64,000 nucleotides of DNA from SAR116 cluster bacterium AG-325-F22 (GCA_003282885.1 QBYJ01000001.1:1-64000); one strand, 5' to 3'. Positions 47,679-57,198 are shown, counted from the first letter of the stretch. Notes: a model not told the origin generated them from the sequence alone. Program-made: numbers and translations.

Positions 47679-47740
47679 ATTATCCCCCACCAATACAAAT
47701 TAATTATTTGAATGTTTATTATAAATTAAAAAGGTATAAA

Positions 47741-48073
47741 TTAAGCTGCTGGATTAGAGATTTTAATTTCAGACGAAGTAGCCTCTGCCTCATAATTATA
47801 AACAAAAACACCAGCATATTGGTTTTCTTTAAATACAAATGTTTGTTTTAATTCTTTTATGAAAGCATCAGATTCTGTTTCATATTTTTTCAATCTATCA
47901 ATAGTATCAAATTTAATAAAAATTGATAAATCTCCATCTTTACCAATCATTACATTTAAAGATTGAAATTTATACTGACTAATTTTTTTTCCTAAATTAT
48001 CTGAACAAAAAGAAGCTGCAACCTTTGCTTCAGCGACAGTCCCAAATTTATATTGGTAAACCTTAGCAAACAT
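47741..48073 (-). CDS. Small barrel-like protein of unknown function (110 aa)
   Basis: I do not recognise a named family. The predicted fold is a ferredoxin-like dimeric alpha-beta barrel: VYQYKFGTVAEAKVAASF, then a beta strand SIFIKFDT and a final GVFVYNYEAEA. It overlaps the upstream GAF gene by one base (taatg) and lies 62 bp before the dual-CNB gene, so the three are one operon. Confidence 0.6.
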   Translation of the reverse strand: MFAKVYQYKFGTVAEAKVAASFCSDNLGKKISQYKFQSLNVMIGKDGDLSIFIKFDTIDRLKKYETESDAFIKELKQTFVFKENQYAGVFVYNYEAEATSSEIKISNPAA

Positions 48074-48900
48074 TATAAATCACCTAATTTATCTAGTGCA
48101 TTATCTATTAAAGAATTAGCTTCATTACCTTCAACTTTAACTTGATTATGAATTTTGGTAACTATATTCATCTTTTCTTGTAATTCATTACCTTTAGAAG
48201 ATAACATAACTGTCATATTTCTAATTTCACATAAATTAGCGTTAATTAAATTTGTGGCATTTTTTTCTGGTAAATTGAGGCCACTACAAATATCGATAAA
48301 GTTTTTATAATCTGAAAGCGTAAACTCCTTATAATTGTCCATAAAAATATCAATTGATTTAGAAATTTTTTGGGATGTAACCTCTTTTTGTTCTGTTTGG
48401 GTATCAATTTGAAGCGCTAATCTAGATACCAATTTTTCTATTAGTTCAATTTTTTCAGGTGATATCTCTTTAACTTCAGAAAAATTATAAATACAAAAGG
48501 TACCCATTGCATACCCATCTTTATTTCTTACAGGAAAACCACAGTAGCTATGAACCATTCCACTTTTAACAGCGTCATGATTTTTAAAAATTTCGTGCTT
48601 GTTTAATTCAAAAACTAATAATGGATTTTTTTCAAGTATCACATATGAACATATACTGGCAGCTTTGTCTGCTTTCCTATGTAATTCTCTCTCGCCAGGT
48701 TTACCAATTTCAGAAATCATGCATTGGTTTTTAGAATCATATAAACTAAAACTACCCGCGCTATAACCTGATATATCCTTGGCTATCTCTACATATATAT
48801 CAAATAAATATATCTGATCTGTACCAATTATTCCTGTCTTTTCAACTGCTTGAGCTCTTCTCTTTTCATTAATCGGAGTTGGTGCTGGGATCCATTCCAT
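48073..48900 (-). CDS. GAF-domain sensory protein
   Basis: The 275-aa protein has one GAF domain (about residues 20-175: DIYVEIAKDISGYSAGSFSLYD, then HSYCGFPVRNKDGYAMGTFCIYNF) followed by a helical C-terminal part of about 90 residues that might oligomerise. No output enzyme domain is present, so it may act through the partner proteins of the operon. AAGGA precedes the ATG. Confidence 0.75.
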   Translation of the reverse strand: MEWIPAPTPINEKRRAQAVEKTGIIGTDQIYLFDIYVEIAKDISGYSAGSFSLYDSKNQCMISEIGKPGERELHRKADKAASICSYVILEKNPLLVFELNKHEIFKNHDAVKSGMVHSYCGFPVRNKDGYAMGTFCIYNFSEVKEISPEKIELIEKLVSRLALQIDTQTEQKEVTSQKISKSIDIFMDNYKEFTLSDYKNFIDICSGLNLPEKNATNLINANLCEIRNMTVMLSSKGNELQEKMNIVTKIHNQVKVEGNEANSLIDNALDKLGDL

Positions 48901-48981
48901 TTTAAATTCCTTAATTTAAAAAAAATAATGTTCATGTTAATTTATTTTAAAATTTATTTAAACAAAAAATTCTTAAATAAA

Positions 48982-49007
48982 AAAAGCAGCCCTAGATGGC
49001 TGCTTTT
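48982..49007 (-). terminator. Rho-independent terminator of the aldehyde dehydrogenase gene
   Basis: A perfect hairpin with stem gcagcc/ggctgc plus four flanking A-T pairs has a 6-base loop (ctagat). On the minus strand it is followed by a T-run (TTTTTATTTA), and it begins about 20 bases past the stop codon. Confidence 0.85.
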
Positions 49008-49027
49008 AAAGTGACAAATAATTTTTA

Positions 49028-50473
49028 TTATAAACCAGTCTGAGAAACTAATTTAGTCGTCATATAAGCATCTAAACCTTCAGGGCCTCCTTCTGAACCG
49101 TATCCAGAGTCTTTTACTCCTCCAAAAGGTGTATCAACAAGCCCTAAACCATGATGATTAATAGACACTTGTCCACTTTCTATAGATTGGCCTAAATCTT
49201 GGGCTGTTTTTGCAGAATTTGTGTAAGCGTATGCAGCTAAGCCATAATTTAGACGATTAGATTCCTCAACAACTTCATCAATAGAACTGAAAGAATTAAT
49301 AGGAGCTAAAGGACCAAATGGTTCTTCATTCATAATTCTCGCCTCATTGCTGACGTTTGTCATAACAGTCGGCTCAAAGAAGTAACCTTTATTACCCTTT
49401 CTCTTACCACCAGTTAAAACTTTTGCACCATTTTCAACTGCATCTGCAACAAAACCTTCAATTGCAGTTAGTCTTCTATCGTGGGCAAGTGGGCCCATTT
49501 TAACACCCTCGTCTAGACCATTACCCACATTTAAGGATTCAGCTTGTTTTACAAAACCATCAACAAATTCTTCATATATTGAATCATGAACTAAAAATCT
49601 TGTTGGAGAAATACAAACTTGTCCTGCATTCCTAAATTTATTCGCGCTTAAGATTTTTACTGCGGCTTTAACGTCAGCATCCTCACAGACAATCGCAGGT
49701 GAGTGACCACCAAGCTCCATAGTTACTCTTTTCATGTGAGTACCTGCTTGTGAAGCTAATAATTTTCCAACAGCTGTAGATCCTGTAAAAGTAACTTTTC
49801 TTACAATTGGATGTGCAATCAAATACTCTGAAATTTCAGCTGGTATACCGTAAACCAAATTAATTGATCCTTTTGGCATTCCTGCCTCATCAAAAGCTTT
49901 TATTAATTCTGCCACACTAGCTGGCGTCTCTTCAGGTCCTTTTACAATAGCTGTGCAACCAGCTGCAAAAGCTGCCGCAACTTTTTTAACCACTTGATTA
50001 AGAGGGAAATTCCAGGGTGTGAAGGCCGCCACAACTCCAACTGGCTCTTTAAATACAAATTGATAAACACCTTGAGGAGCTCTTGAAGGAATAATCCTTC
50101 CATAGGCCCTTCTTCCTTCTTCAGCATACCAGTCAATTGAATCAGCCGCTCCCATTGTCTCCATCTTTGCTTCAATTAGAGGTTTGCCTTGTTCCATAGT
50201 CATCAAAGTAGCAATTTGATCAGCTTTACTACGAACGATATCAGCTGCTTTACGAAGTATTTTTGATCTCTCATATGCAGAAACATTTTTCCAACTATTA
50301 AAAGCACTTTCAGCTGCATTTAAAGCAATATCTAAATCTTCTTTTCTAGCATGAGAAACTTTACCAATAACTTCTTCAGTTGCTGGGTTGATAATTTCAA
50401 GACTCTCTTTTGCTGCTGCTTCTCTCCATTCTCCATTTAGAAAAAGATGGGTATCTGGATAATTGGTTGACAT
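49028..50473 (-). CDS. NAD(P)-dependent aldehyde dehydrogenase (succinate-semialdehyde type)
   Basis: The 481-aa protein has the complete ALDH signature: FTPWNFPLNQVVKK, FTGSTAVGK, MELGGHSPAIV with the general-base Glu, and FRNAGQVCISPTRF with the active-site Cys near residue 285. The closest general group is succinate-semialdehyde/glycolaldehyde dehydrogenases, but the substrate cannot be settled from sequence. AAGGGAG precedes the ATG. Confidence 0.9.
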   Translation of the reverse strand: MSTNYPDTHLFLNGEWREAAAKESLEIINPATEEVIGKVSHARKEDLDIALNAAESAFNSWKNVSAYERSKILRKAADIVRSKADQIATLMTMEQGKPLIEAKMETMGAADSIDWYAEEGRRAYGRIIPSRAPQGVYQFVFKEPVGVVAAFTPWNFPLNQVVKKVAAAFAAGCTAIVKGPEETPASVAELIKAFDEAGMPKGSINLVYGIPAEISEYLIAHPIVRKVTFTGSTAVGKLLASQAGTHMKRVTMELGGHSPAIVCEDADVKAAVKILSANKFRNAGQVCISPTRFLVHDSIYEEFVDGFVKQAESLNVGNGLDEGVKMGPLAHDRRLTAIEGFVADAVENGAKVLTGGKRKGNKGYFFEPTVMTNVSNEARIMNEEPFGPLAPINSFSSIDEVVEESNRLNYGLAAYAYTNSAKTAQDLGQSIESGQVSINHHGLGLVDTPFGGVKDSGYGSEGGPEGLDAYMTTKLVSQTGL

Positions 50474-50544
50474 ATATAAACTCCCTTAACTTTATTTAAA
50501 TAATTTCATGATAAATACTTTATAGAATTAATTAATGGAATACA

Positions 50545-51642
50545 CTAACTTTCTGCGAGTGCAATTGGAAAATTTTGTTCAAATAAATCTATATCACTAT
50601 CTAATCCAACTGTTACTCTTATACATCTGTTTTGAGGATAAGAATATGGCATCCTAACGAATATTCCCTTTTTAATAAGGTTTTCTAATACGCTTTTTGC
50701 AAATAATGAATCCTTAAGACAATCTATAGCTATGAAATTTGTGTGTGAGGGAATAAACTTACAATTATTACTTAAAGCTATGTCATTTATTCTTTTTCGA
50801 GCAAGTGATACTTTTTTTATAACTTCACTTATAAATTCATTATCATCAAGTGCAGCTAATGCACCAACTTGCGAAACTCTTGACATACCAAAATGATTTC
50901 TTATTTTTTCAAAATTTAAAATTAAATCTTTTTCTCCTATAGCATACCCTACCCTTAATCCTGCCATTCCATAAGCTTTAGAAAAAGTTCTCATTCTAAT
51001 AATATTTTTTATATCAGTTGGGATGTTAGGAATTAATGCTGGATCTACAAAATCTACGTAAGCCTCATCTAAACACAATATAGTTTTTTCAGGAAGATTT
51101 TGAACTAGGTTTTCTATATTAAATGGTTTATTAATTGTACCCATAGGATTATTTGGATTTGAAACATATAAGATTTTGGCTGATGTTGCTTTAACTTTTA
51201 ATAATAAATTTTCTAAATCTTCAGTATCATTTTTGAAAGGAACTTTATGTAATTGACCACCAAAACCTTCAACATGATAATTAAATGTTGGGTAGGCTCC
51301 ATCGGTAGTTACAACATTATCACCTTTTTCAACTAATAATCTAACTAGGTAACCTAGCAGGCCATCAATACCTTCACCGACAACAATATTTTCAGGTTCA
51401 ACCTTATGCTTTTTTGCAAGTGCATGCTTAAGATCAAAATTTTCAGGGTCTCCATATTTCCATGTTTTTATTATTTCATTTTGCATAGCTAAAGTAGCTT
51501 TTAATGAAGGGCCAAAAACACTTTCATTAGCCCCAATACGAGCTTTAAAAATTTGTTTAAAGTCTCTTTCTTGAGCTTCAGGCCCAACAAATGGAACTGA
51601 AGAAGGAAGTTTTTCAACTATTTTTGTATATTGAATACTCAA
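50545..51642 (-). CDS. Class I/II PLP-dependent aminotransferase (HisC-like)
   Basis: The 365-aa protein resembles histidinol-phosphate aminotransferases. The PLP lysine is in TFSKAYGMAGLRVGYA near residue 222; YVSNPNNPMGT and LDEAYVDF are the cofactor contacts. It could instead be a broad-range aminotransferase, since no his genes are adjacent. The start is TTG at 51642 with GGAG six bases before it. Confidence 0.88.
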   Translation of the reverse strand: MSIQYTKIVEKLPSSVPFVGPEAQERDFKQIFKARIGANESVFGPSLKATLAMQNEIIKTWKYGDPENFDLKHALAKKHKVEPENIVVGEGIDGLLGYLVRLLVEKGDNVVTTDGAYPTFNYHVEGFGGQLHKVPFKNDTEDLENLLLKVKATSAKILYVSNPNNPMGTINKPFNIENLVQNLPEKTILCLDEAYVDFVDPALIPNIPTDIKNIIRMRTFSKAYGMAGLRVGYAIGEKDLILNFEKIRNHFGMSRVSQVGALAALDDNEFISEVIKKVSLARKRINDIALSNNCKFIPSHTNFIAIDCLKDSLFAKSVLENLIKKGIFVRMPYSYPQNRCIRVTVGLDSDIDLFEQNFPIALAES

Positions 51643-51728
51643 TATTTACTCCATGTTTTATACATATAAATTAATTAACATAACTTATAAATTATTCAAA
51701 TTATTGACTTTATATCCTTTTGGTTAAT

Positions 51729-52655
51729 TCATTGCTTATGAAGAAGCTTGTGCTCGATATTATATGTTTTAATAGCTGTTTTAGAAAAAAGAGCTTTTTT
51801 TTCATCTGTTGAGAATTTTTTAACAATTTTTTTATAGTTATTGAATAAATCATTAAAAGTAACTTTTAATTTTGAAACAGGAAAATTGCTTGCAAACATG
51901 CATCTATCAGGACTAAATAAATCAATTAACTCATAAATAATATTTGCATTTTCAGCATAATTCCAGTCTTGTCCATTTACTCCAAATTCAGATAATTTTA
52001 TATAAGTATTAGGTTCTAAAGAAATCAACCCAATGCCTTTTCTCCAAAAATCCATGCCTTCCTTAGATCTATCCCAAGGAAACCCAGCATGATTTATTAT
52101 TACCTTAGTATTCGGTATTAACCTAACTATTTCAACAGCCTCTTTTAGGTGCCAAAAAGGAACCCTTAAGTCATAATTCAAATTATATTTTTCTAATAAC
52201 TTTAAGCCTGACTTCCATTTATCGTCCTGCATGGAACCATCTTTAATGTATTGTAGAGTATTTCTTGAAAACTTTACACTTGGCTTTGATCTTATACCCT
52301 TGACAATATCAAAACTTGCCTGTTCAGCTATAACTGCTTCAGCATTTTTTTTATGAAACCATGCATGGCCAACAATAGCATTTGGAAATTTATTCTTTTT
52401 TGATACATTTTCTAACCATTTAGTTTCACCAACTTGATCTTGTCTGTCCCACTCTGCTTCACAGTGAACAGTACCAATTACATTATGATTTTTTATATCT
52501 TTAATATAGTCAACTGGAAGGTAATTTTTTCTAATTGATTTATAGTTTCCTAAAAAAAAATCAGGATCTATTTTATCACTCAAAAAAGGGTAATAATTTT
52601 TATTTAAGTTCCAGAAGTGATGATGAGCGTCTATAATTTCAATGTCTTCACTCAT
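51729..52655 (-). CDS. Amidohydrolase family protein (L-fuconolactonase-like)
   Basis: The 308-aa TIM-barrel protein of the amidohydrolase-2 type begins IIDAHHHFWNLNKNYYPF (metal HxH motif) and has KVIINHAGFPWD and RCMFASNFPVSK; many relatives have D after the V in the last motif, here S. Relatives hydrolyse sugar lactones such as L-fuconolactone or L-galactonolactone. It precedes the MFS gene on the same strand only in coordinates: it lies downstream of it and starts 9 bp after its stop. Confidence 0.85.
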   Translation of the reverse strand: MSEDIEIIDAHHHFWNLNKNYYPFLSDKIDPDFFLGNYKSIRKNYLPVDYIKDIKNHNVIGTVHCEAEWDRQDQVGETKWLENVSKKNKFPNAIVGHAWFHKKNAEAVIAEQASFDIVKGIRSKPSVKFSRNTLQYIKDGSMQDDKWKSGLKLLEKYNLNYDLRVPFWHLKEAVEIVRLIPNTKVIINHAGFPWDRSKEGMDFWRKGIGLISLEPNTYIKLSEFGVNGQDWNYAENANIIYELIDLFSPDRCMFASNFPVSKLKVTFNDLFNNYKKIVKKFSTDEKKALFSKTAIKTYNIEHKLLHKQ

Positions 52656-52664
52656 CTGTATATC

Positions 52665-53843
52665 TCACGTAATTATATTCTTTTTATTTAATACCAAATA
52701 AGAAGATATTATAGAAATTCCTGACATAATAAATAGTGCAAATAAACATATATTAAAATTTTCAGCACCACCAAAGAAAATAATTAAAAAGCCTGCTAAA
52801 CCTCCTGAGCCAACTTGAAATGCTCCCATCAAACCACTAGCAGCACCTTTATTCAATTTAGAGGAATTAATTGCTCCCGTCATACTATTAGCTACAGCAA
52901 AACCGTTGGAGCAACCAAATAAAACGCATATTAACGATAAAGTTAAAGAACCATTTTCTCCTAAATTATTATTTAAAAAAAATATAAACACAGTACAAAA
53001 AGAGCATACTGTTCCTACAAAACACATTTTCTCTAGACCAACTCTAGGCGTTAATTTACTATTTATTATATTTCCTAAAATATAGCCTACAGATGTAAGA
53101 GAAAACCATATTCCAAATTCAGATATACTAACTCCTTTTCTTTCAAACTCATAAGGCATAAAACCATTCATTGCAAAGAACATTGAGGTTTGCATTGCAG
53201 TTGTTATTGTAAAAAAATTAAAAGAAATATTTTTAATTAGCCCCTTATAAACCAAAAATATATTTTTAAAGCTTACGCTTTTAGCTTTATTAATTAATGT
53301 TTCTTGCAAAATTAGTGAAATTAAAATTATTAATATTAAGCTAATTACACCTAAAGCAATTAGGTTAGTTCGCCATCCTAAGAATTCCGCTATAAATCCT
53401 CCCAAAATAAAACAAGAAATAGGAATAATCGCCATTATAGCTGTCATTTTGGACATTTGTTTTGCAGCTTCACTTATCTCAAAGCAATCACTCAAAATAG
53501 TCCTTCCGACAGATAAGCAAGCAGCAGCTCCAAAACCCTGAACACATCTTAGTATTAATAAGATTTCAATATTAGAGGAATAAAAAGCAGCAAAGGCTGA
53601 GATTGAATATATTGTAGACCCTAATATTAAAATTGGTTTCCTTCCGTATTTATCTGAAAATGGTCCAGACAAAATTTGTCCAAGAGCTAAAAAAATAAAA
53701 TATAAGGTCAAAACAAGCTGAGTGTCAGAAAATGAAACATTTAAGTCATCTTTAATAAGAGTTAATGCTGGTGAGATTATAGTCATACCTATAACAGGAA
53801 CGGCAACTATTACTGCCAACAAATTAATATTCGGCTTTAACAA
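52665..53843 (-). CDS. MFS transporter, Bcr/CflA-like
   Basis: The 392-aa protein has 12 membrane helices and the MFS GPFSDKYGRKPIL loop after helix 2, as in the Bcr/CflA drug-efflux branch. It is the first gene of a pair with the amidohydrolase, so it might also be an importer of the hydrolase's substrate. The start is TTG at 53843. Confidence 0.85.
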   Translation of the reverse strand: MLKPNINLLAVIVAVPVIGMTIISPALTLIKDDLNVSFSDTQLVLTLYFIFLALGQILSGPFSDKYGRKPILILGSTIYSISAFAAFYSSNIEILLILRCVQGFGAAACLSVGRTILSDCFEISEAAKQMSKMTAIMAIIPISCFILGGFIAEFLGWRTNLIALGVISLILIILISLILQETLINKAKSVSFKNIFLVYKGLIKNISFNFFTITTAMQTSMFFAMNGFMPYEFERKGVSISEFGIWFSLTSVGYILGNIINSKLTPRVGLEKMCFVGTVCSFCTVFIFFLNNNLGENGSLTLSLICVLFGCSNGFAVANSMTGAINSSKLNKGAASGLMGAFQVGSGGLAGFLIIFFGGAENFNICLFALFIMSGISIISSYLVLNKKNIIT

Positions 53844-53892
53844 AGATTACCGCCATTCTTGCTAAGTTAATGTTTATTGTTAAATTTAAAGA

Positions 53893-54303
53893 TTAATTAT
53901 TTTCAACTTCGTGGACTTCGATTACATTTCCGTCTGGATCATAAAAAAATATTTGTTTCCAGCCTGCTACTGCAGTTTCACCCCAATCTGAAAAATTAAC
54001 GCCTAATTCATTAAGATGTTTTTTAAAGGCTTCTAGATCATCAGTTCTATAAGCTATGTGTCCTTTTTCTAAAGGATTTATAGAATGACCAGTTTTAAAG
54101 CAAACATCTAAATCTTTTTCAGCAAGATGAGTTTGTATTTTACCATCTGAAACGAAAGCAACATTACCTGAGTATCCTTTTTTCTTCTCTAAAATTGGTA
54201 AATCTTGAGTTTCAGTTTTAAGTTTCATAACTTTTAAGTAGAAATCATTCATTTCATCTACTTTATCAGAAGATAAGTTAAGGTGATGCAATTCAATTTT
54301 CAT
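53893..54303 (-). CDS. VOC-family (glyoxalase-like) protein
   Basis: The 136-aa protein is a vicinal-oxygen-chelate fold protein: a first beta-alpha-beta unit ending HHLNLSSDKVDEMNDFYLKVM, and metal-site residues in the second (GHIAYRTDD; WKQIFFYDPDGNVIEVHE). The substrate is unknown. ATG 54303 is chosen because AAGG stands six bases upstream, over a TTG four codons earlier. Confidence 0.85.
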   Translation of the reverse strand: MKIELHHLNLSSDKVDEMNDFYLKVMKLKTETQDLPILEKKKGYSGNVAFVSDGKIQTHLAEKDLDVCFKTGHSINPLEKGHIAYRTDDLEAFKKHLNELGVNFSDWGETAVAGWKQIFFYDPDGNVIEVHEVENN

Positions 54304-54391
54304 AATAACCTTCAAACTAATTAAAATCTTATTTAAAGTTAATTTTATCCTATTAACAAGTTAAAAAAAACTAATAAAAATTGTTAGAAAA

Positions 54392-54468
<77 letters not shown>

Positions 54469-54485
54469 ATTAACAGGTAATTTGA

Positions 54486-54514
54486 TAATTAAAGGGTGTA
54501 ATGATTTAGGTCAA
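54486..54514 (-). promoter_or_regulatory. Possible sigma-70-type promoter of tRNA-Asp
   Basis: On the minus strand TTGACC (54514-54509) and TAATTA (54491-54486) are 17 bp apart, and the tRNA begins 17 bases after the -10 box, a little far. Confidence 0.4.
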
Positions 54515-54541
54515 GAAAAGAATATAAATTAAATAAAATAT

Positions 54542-55063
54542 TCAGTTAACTTTTCTAAATTGTGAAGAAATAAAGAAAATTCTATATTTAAGTAAAATTT
54601 CAAATAATAAACTAAATAGAAGTGTACTTATTAAAGTGTTTGTAAAAAAAGGAATTGCCATTATATAACATTTTATTAATCCTTGAACATTTGGCTCATA
54701 AAATGAACTACCAAACCAAACACCAAAATTAGAAATCATAAAAAAACCTAGAGCTCCAAAAAGTGACAGTACTATCCTTGAAACCGTTCCATTAGAAAAT
54801 TTAGATAAAATAGTAATAAAGGCTAAACTGCCCCAAGTCCATATTAACAAGCTATGAAACCCTATAAAAAAGTCAGTTATTGCATAGCCTAATATAAAAA
54901 AAGGAACAAACCAAAATCCAAAAATAGTTGGGACATATATAGCAAATGCTATGACAGGTGAAAAGTTAGGTGGATGTGGAATATATCTAAAAAAAAACAA
55001 TAAAAAACATAACACCAAAAATGAAGGAAGTTTTTTTTCTAATAAGGATTTTTTAAATTCCAT
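54542..55063 (-). CDS. DUF6580-like membrane protein, possible cobamide transport
   Basis: The 173-aa protein has about five membrane helices, including PPNFSPVIAFAIYVPTIFGFW and a FGVWFGSSFY segment, which agree with DUF6580 putative transport proteins (an ECF S-component-like shape). It starts 2 bp after the btuB-like stop, so the two share the cobalamin-riboswitch transcript. I therefore infer a part in B12 or corrinoid handling at the inner membrane, though no substrate data exist here. Confidence 0.7.
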   Translation of the reverse strand: MEFKKSLLEKKLPSFLVLCFLLFFFRYIPHPPNFSPVIAFAIYVPTIFGFWFVPFFILGYAITDFFIGFHSLLIWTWGSLAFITILSKFSNGTVSRIVLSLFGALGFFMISNFGVWFGSSFYEPNVQGLIKCYIMAIPFFTNTLISTLLFSLLFEILLKYRIFFISSQFRKVN

Positions 55064-55065
55064 CT

Positions 55066-56871
55066 TTAATACTTGCTCTCAATCCCTGCTAAAAAGGTGA
55101 ACCCAGGCACTCCGTAATTTCTATTAACTTCATAATCTTGATTAAGAATGTTATTAAATTTAAAATAAGAAATCAAATTTTCATTTAAATTATAATTAAT
55201 TGATGAGTTTACTAGAGTAAAAGCAGGCAGCTCGTTCATACTAGTATCATAAGCTCTTTCTTGATATATGAGGGAAATGTTAGTATTTAAATCTTTATTA
55301 AAATTGTAATTTAAGCTTGAATTTAACTTGTGCATTGGGACTAGAGAACTTTTTGCTGATGAAGAGCTATTTTTGTCACTGTCTGTAAATGTATAAGAGG
55401 AAAATAATGAAAATTTATCATCAAAGAATTGTTTAGCTAATAACTCATATCCCTGTATTTCAGTTTTTCCAATACCTTGGTAATATCCACTACTATATGC
55501 TATTTCATTATCAATATTTCCCGTAAAATAAGAACCAGAAAAGGTGAATTTTTTATTAAAATTTTTGTAATCAAACCCTATTTCTTTGTTGGTTGTTTCT
55601 TCTGGTTTTAATTTTAATACACCATCTTTTAAATTATTTCCTTCGTAAAGAGAAGGTGGCCTATATCCAGTAGCATTTGATAATTTAAATCTTAAATTTT
55701 TGGAAATGTCATAACCTATTTGTGCTCTATAACTATCGTGCTGATCATATAATTGATCTTGATCTCTTCTCAAAGATAAATCTAATAGTAATTCGTTCGA
55801 GGGTTGAAACTGAGTTTGCAAAAAAATTGCATTAGATTCTCTTTTTTCTCTTACATTGGATATTTTATATTTTATATTATTATGTTCAGCACCAAAGCCT
55901 ATTAGATGTTTACCAAAAAAATTTTTTTGGACTACATACTCTACTGTGTGTTTCTTTGAACTTTGATCTGAATTATAACTTCCTGCAGTTCTTCTGTTAA
56001 CTCGGGTTGGATTATATTTTATCGCATGATTAATATCATCACCAGTAACAAACTCCCATTGCACCGAACCTGATTGAGTATTGTTTTTAGAAAAATCATT
56101 GTTGTCAGTTTGATTATATTTATCATATTCGGATTTTGAGCTAGAATCTCTAAAAACAAAACTGACTTTGTTTTTTTCTGATTTTAATTGTCCTTTTAAA
56201 GTCACATTTGCGTAATTATAGGCATCATTTTCTTCATTCTGTCCTTCCACGTTACCTGATGAAATTCCATCACTATGATAAACATTTGTATTAACACTTA
56301 ACTTGTAATTATTTTTTCCCAATGAATAGTATGTACCTGAATACATGCTGTTGTTAGATCCATACTCATTTTTTTGTGAAAACTGTTTTTTATTATACTT
56401 TCCGTCTTTAGTTGTAACAGCAATAAGGCCTCCCGCAGCTTGCGAACCATGTATAGAACCTTGGGTGGATTTAAGAATTTCAATTTTTTTAATGTCTCCT
56501 ATGGATATATCTTGAAGATATGTTTCAGATTGAGTTCCAGTAGGATCAGAAATATCTAATCCATCAACAGTAACTTTTAAATATTTTTTGGCAAACCCTC
56601 TCAAAAAATAAGATGGCGTGGAACCTACACCCCCAGTAGATGCAATGCCCAGACTAGTATTACCATTTAATAATTCAATTATATTTGTAGCAGAAGAATT
56701 CTTAATATCTTCCTCAGTAATAACTGATATAAAAGAGTTTGTTTTGCTTATGTCCTGAGCAATTCTGGACGGTGTAATAACAATTCTTAATGATTCTATA
56801 TCTTCAGAAAATGAATTGGAAATTGGAAATAGTGATAATATTAAATAAAAAAAGAATGTACGTGTAATCAT
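55066..56871 (-). CDS. btuB: TonB-dependent receptor, BtuB-like cobalamin receptor
   Basis: The 601-aa outer-membrane protein has a signal peptide, then the plug domain with IVITPSRIAQDISKTN (TonB-box-like) and a full 22-strand-like barrel ending in a C-terminal aromatic region (GIESKY). Its length and the riboswitch just upstream identify it as a cobalamin receptor. ATG 56871 is preceded by GGAGG; a TTG five codons earlier is not used. It is first of a two-gene operon. Confidence 0.9.
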   Translation of the reverse strand: MITRTFFFYLILSLFPISNSFSEDIESLRIVITPSRIAQDISKTNSFISVITEEDIKNSSATNIIELLNGNTSLGIASTGGVGSTPSYFLRGFAKKYLKVTVDGLDISDPTGTQSETYLQDISIGDIKKIEILKSTQGSIHGSQAAGGLIAVTTKDGKYNKKQFSQKNEYGSNNSMYSGTYYSLGKNNYKLSVNTNVYHSDGISSGNVEGQNEENDAYNYANVTLKGQLKSEKNKVSFVFRDSSSKSEYDKYNQTDNNDFSKNNTQSGSVQWEFVTGDDINHAIKYNPTRVNRRTAGSYNSDQSSKKHTVEYVVQKNFFGKHLIGFGAEHNNIKYKISNVREKRESNAIFLQTQFQPSNELLLDLSLRRDQDQLYDQHDSYRAQIGYDISKNLRFKLSNATGYRPPSLYEGNNLKDGVLKLKPEETTNKEIGFDYKNFNKKFTFSGSYFTGNIDNEIAYSSGYYQGIGKTEIQGYELLAKQFFDDKFSLFSSYTFTDSDKNSSSSAKSSLVPMHKLNSSLNYNFNKDLNTNISLIYQERAYDTSMNELPAFTLVNSSINYNLNENLISYFKFNNILNQDYEVNRNYGVPGFTFLAGIESKY

Positions 56872-56897
56872 AATTGCCTCCAACAAAAAAATAATTT

Positions 56898-56915
56898 AGA
56901 GAGCCTAAGCCCTCT
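56898..56915 (-). terminator. Terminator hairpin in the cobalamin-riboswitch leader
   Basis: On the minus strand AGAGGGC-TTAG-GCTCTCT forms a 7-bp stem (one G-T wobble) followed by AAATTATTTTTTTG. It lies 17-27 bases ahead of the btuB ribosome site, so B12 binding would be expected to promote termination. Confidence 0.7.
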
Positions 56916-56984
56916 GCTATTTTGTCGCTAGACGAAATATTACACGTGCCATCTACTCTACCCGGAAGTTGACAAAGCGACTGT

Positions 56985-57160
56985 GTATGGCAGGTCTCCT
57001 GGCTCATGCATCACAGTTTAGGTAGCCTTCCCAGATATGTGATCCAGTGACATATTACCCTTACTCAGCATTTACAGTTGCGGGGACAGCTTCGGCTTAC
57101 AATTCATATGAATTACCAAATTCCCATTTTAAGCTTGAAGAAATCTTCGAAGCACCATAA
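56985..57160 (-). promoter_or_regulatory. Cobalamin (AdoCbl-type) riboswitch
   Basis: The minus strand holds the B12 box GCCGAAGCTGTCCCCGCAAC (with following TGTAA) and the conserved GAGCCAGGAGACCTGCC near the 3' end, in the right order. The remaining leader to 56872 contains an alternative stem (GTCGCT with AGCGAC) and the terminator at 56898-56915. A full P1 boundary was not fixed. The riboswitch lies in the only stretch longer than 300 bp without a gene. Confidence 0.95.
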
Positions 57161-57168
57161 ACATTTTA

Positions 57169-57198
57169 TTATTAGTTTAAATAACCTTAACATTGCAA
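57169..57198 (-). promoter_or_regulatory. Probable sigma-70-type promoter of the btuB leader
   Basis: On the minus strand TTGCAA (57198-57193) and TAATAA (57174-57169) are 18 bp apart. A start about 57160 would place the riboswitch at the 5' end of the transcript. Confidence 0.5.

Noticed and set aside
51729..53843. Amidohydrolase and MFS as part of a complete fucose operon
   Set aside because: Only a lactonase-like protein and a generic transporter are present; no fucose dehydrogenase, dehydratase or aldolase adjoins them.
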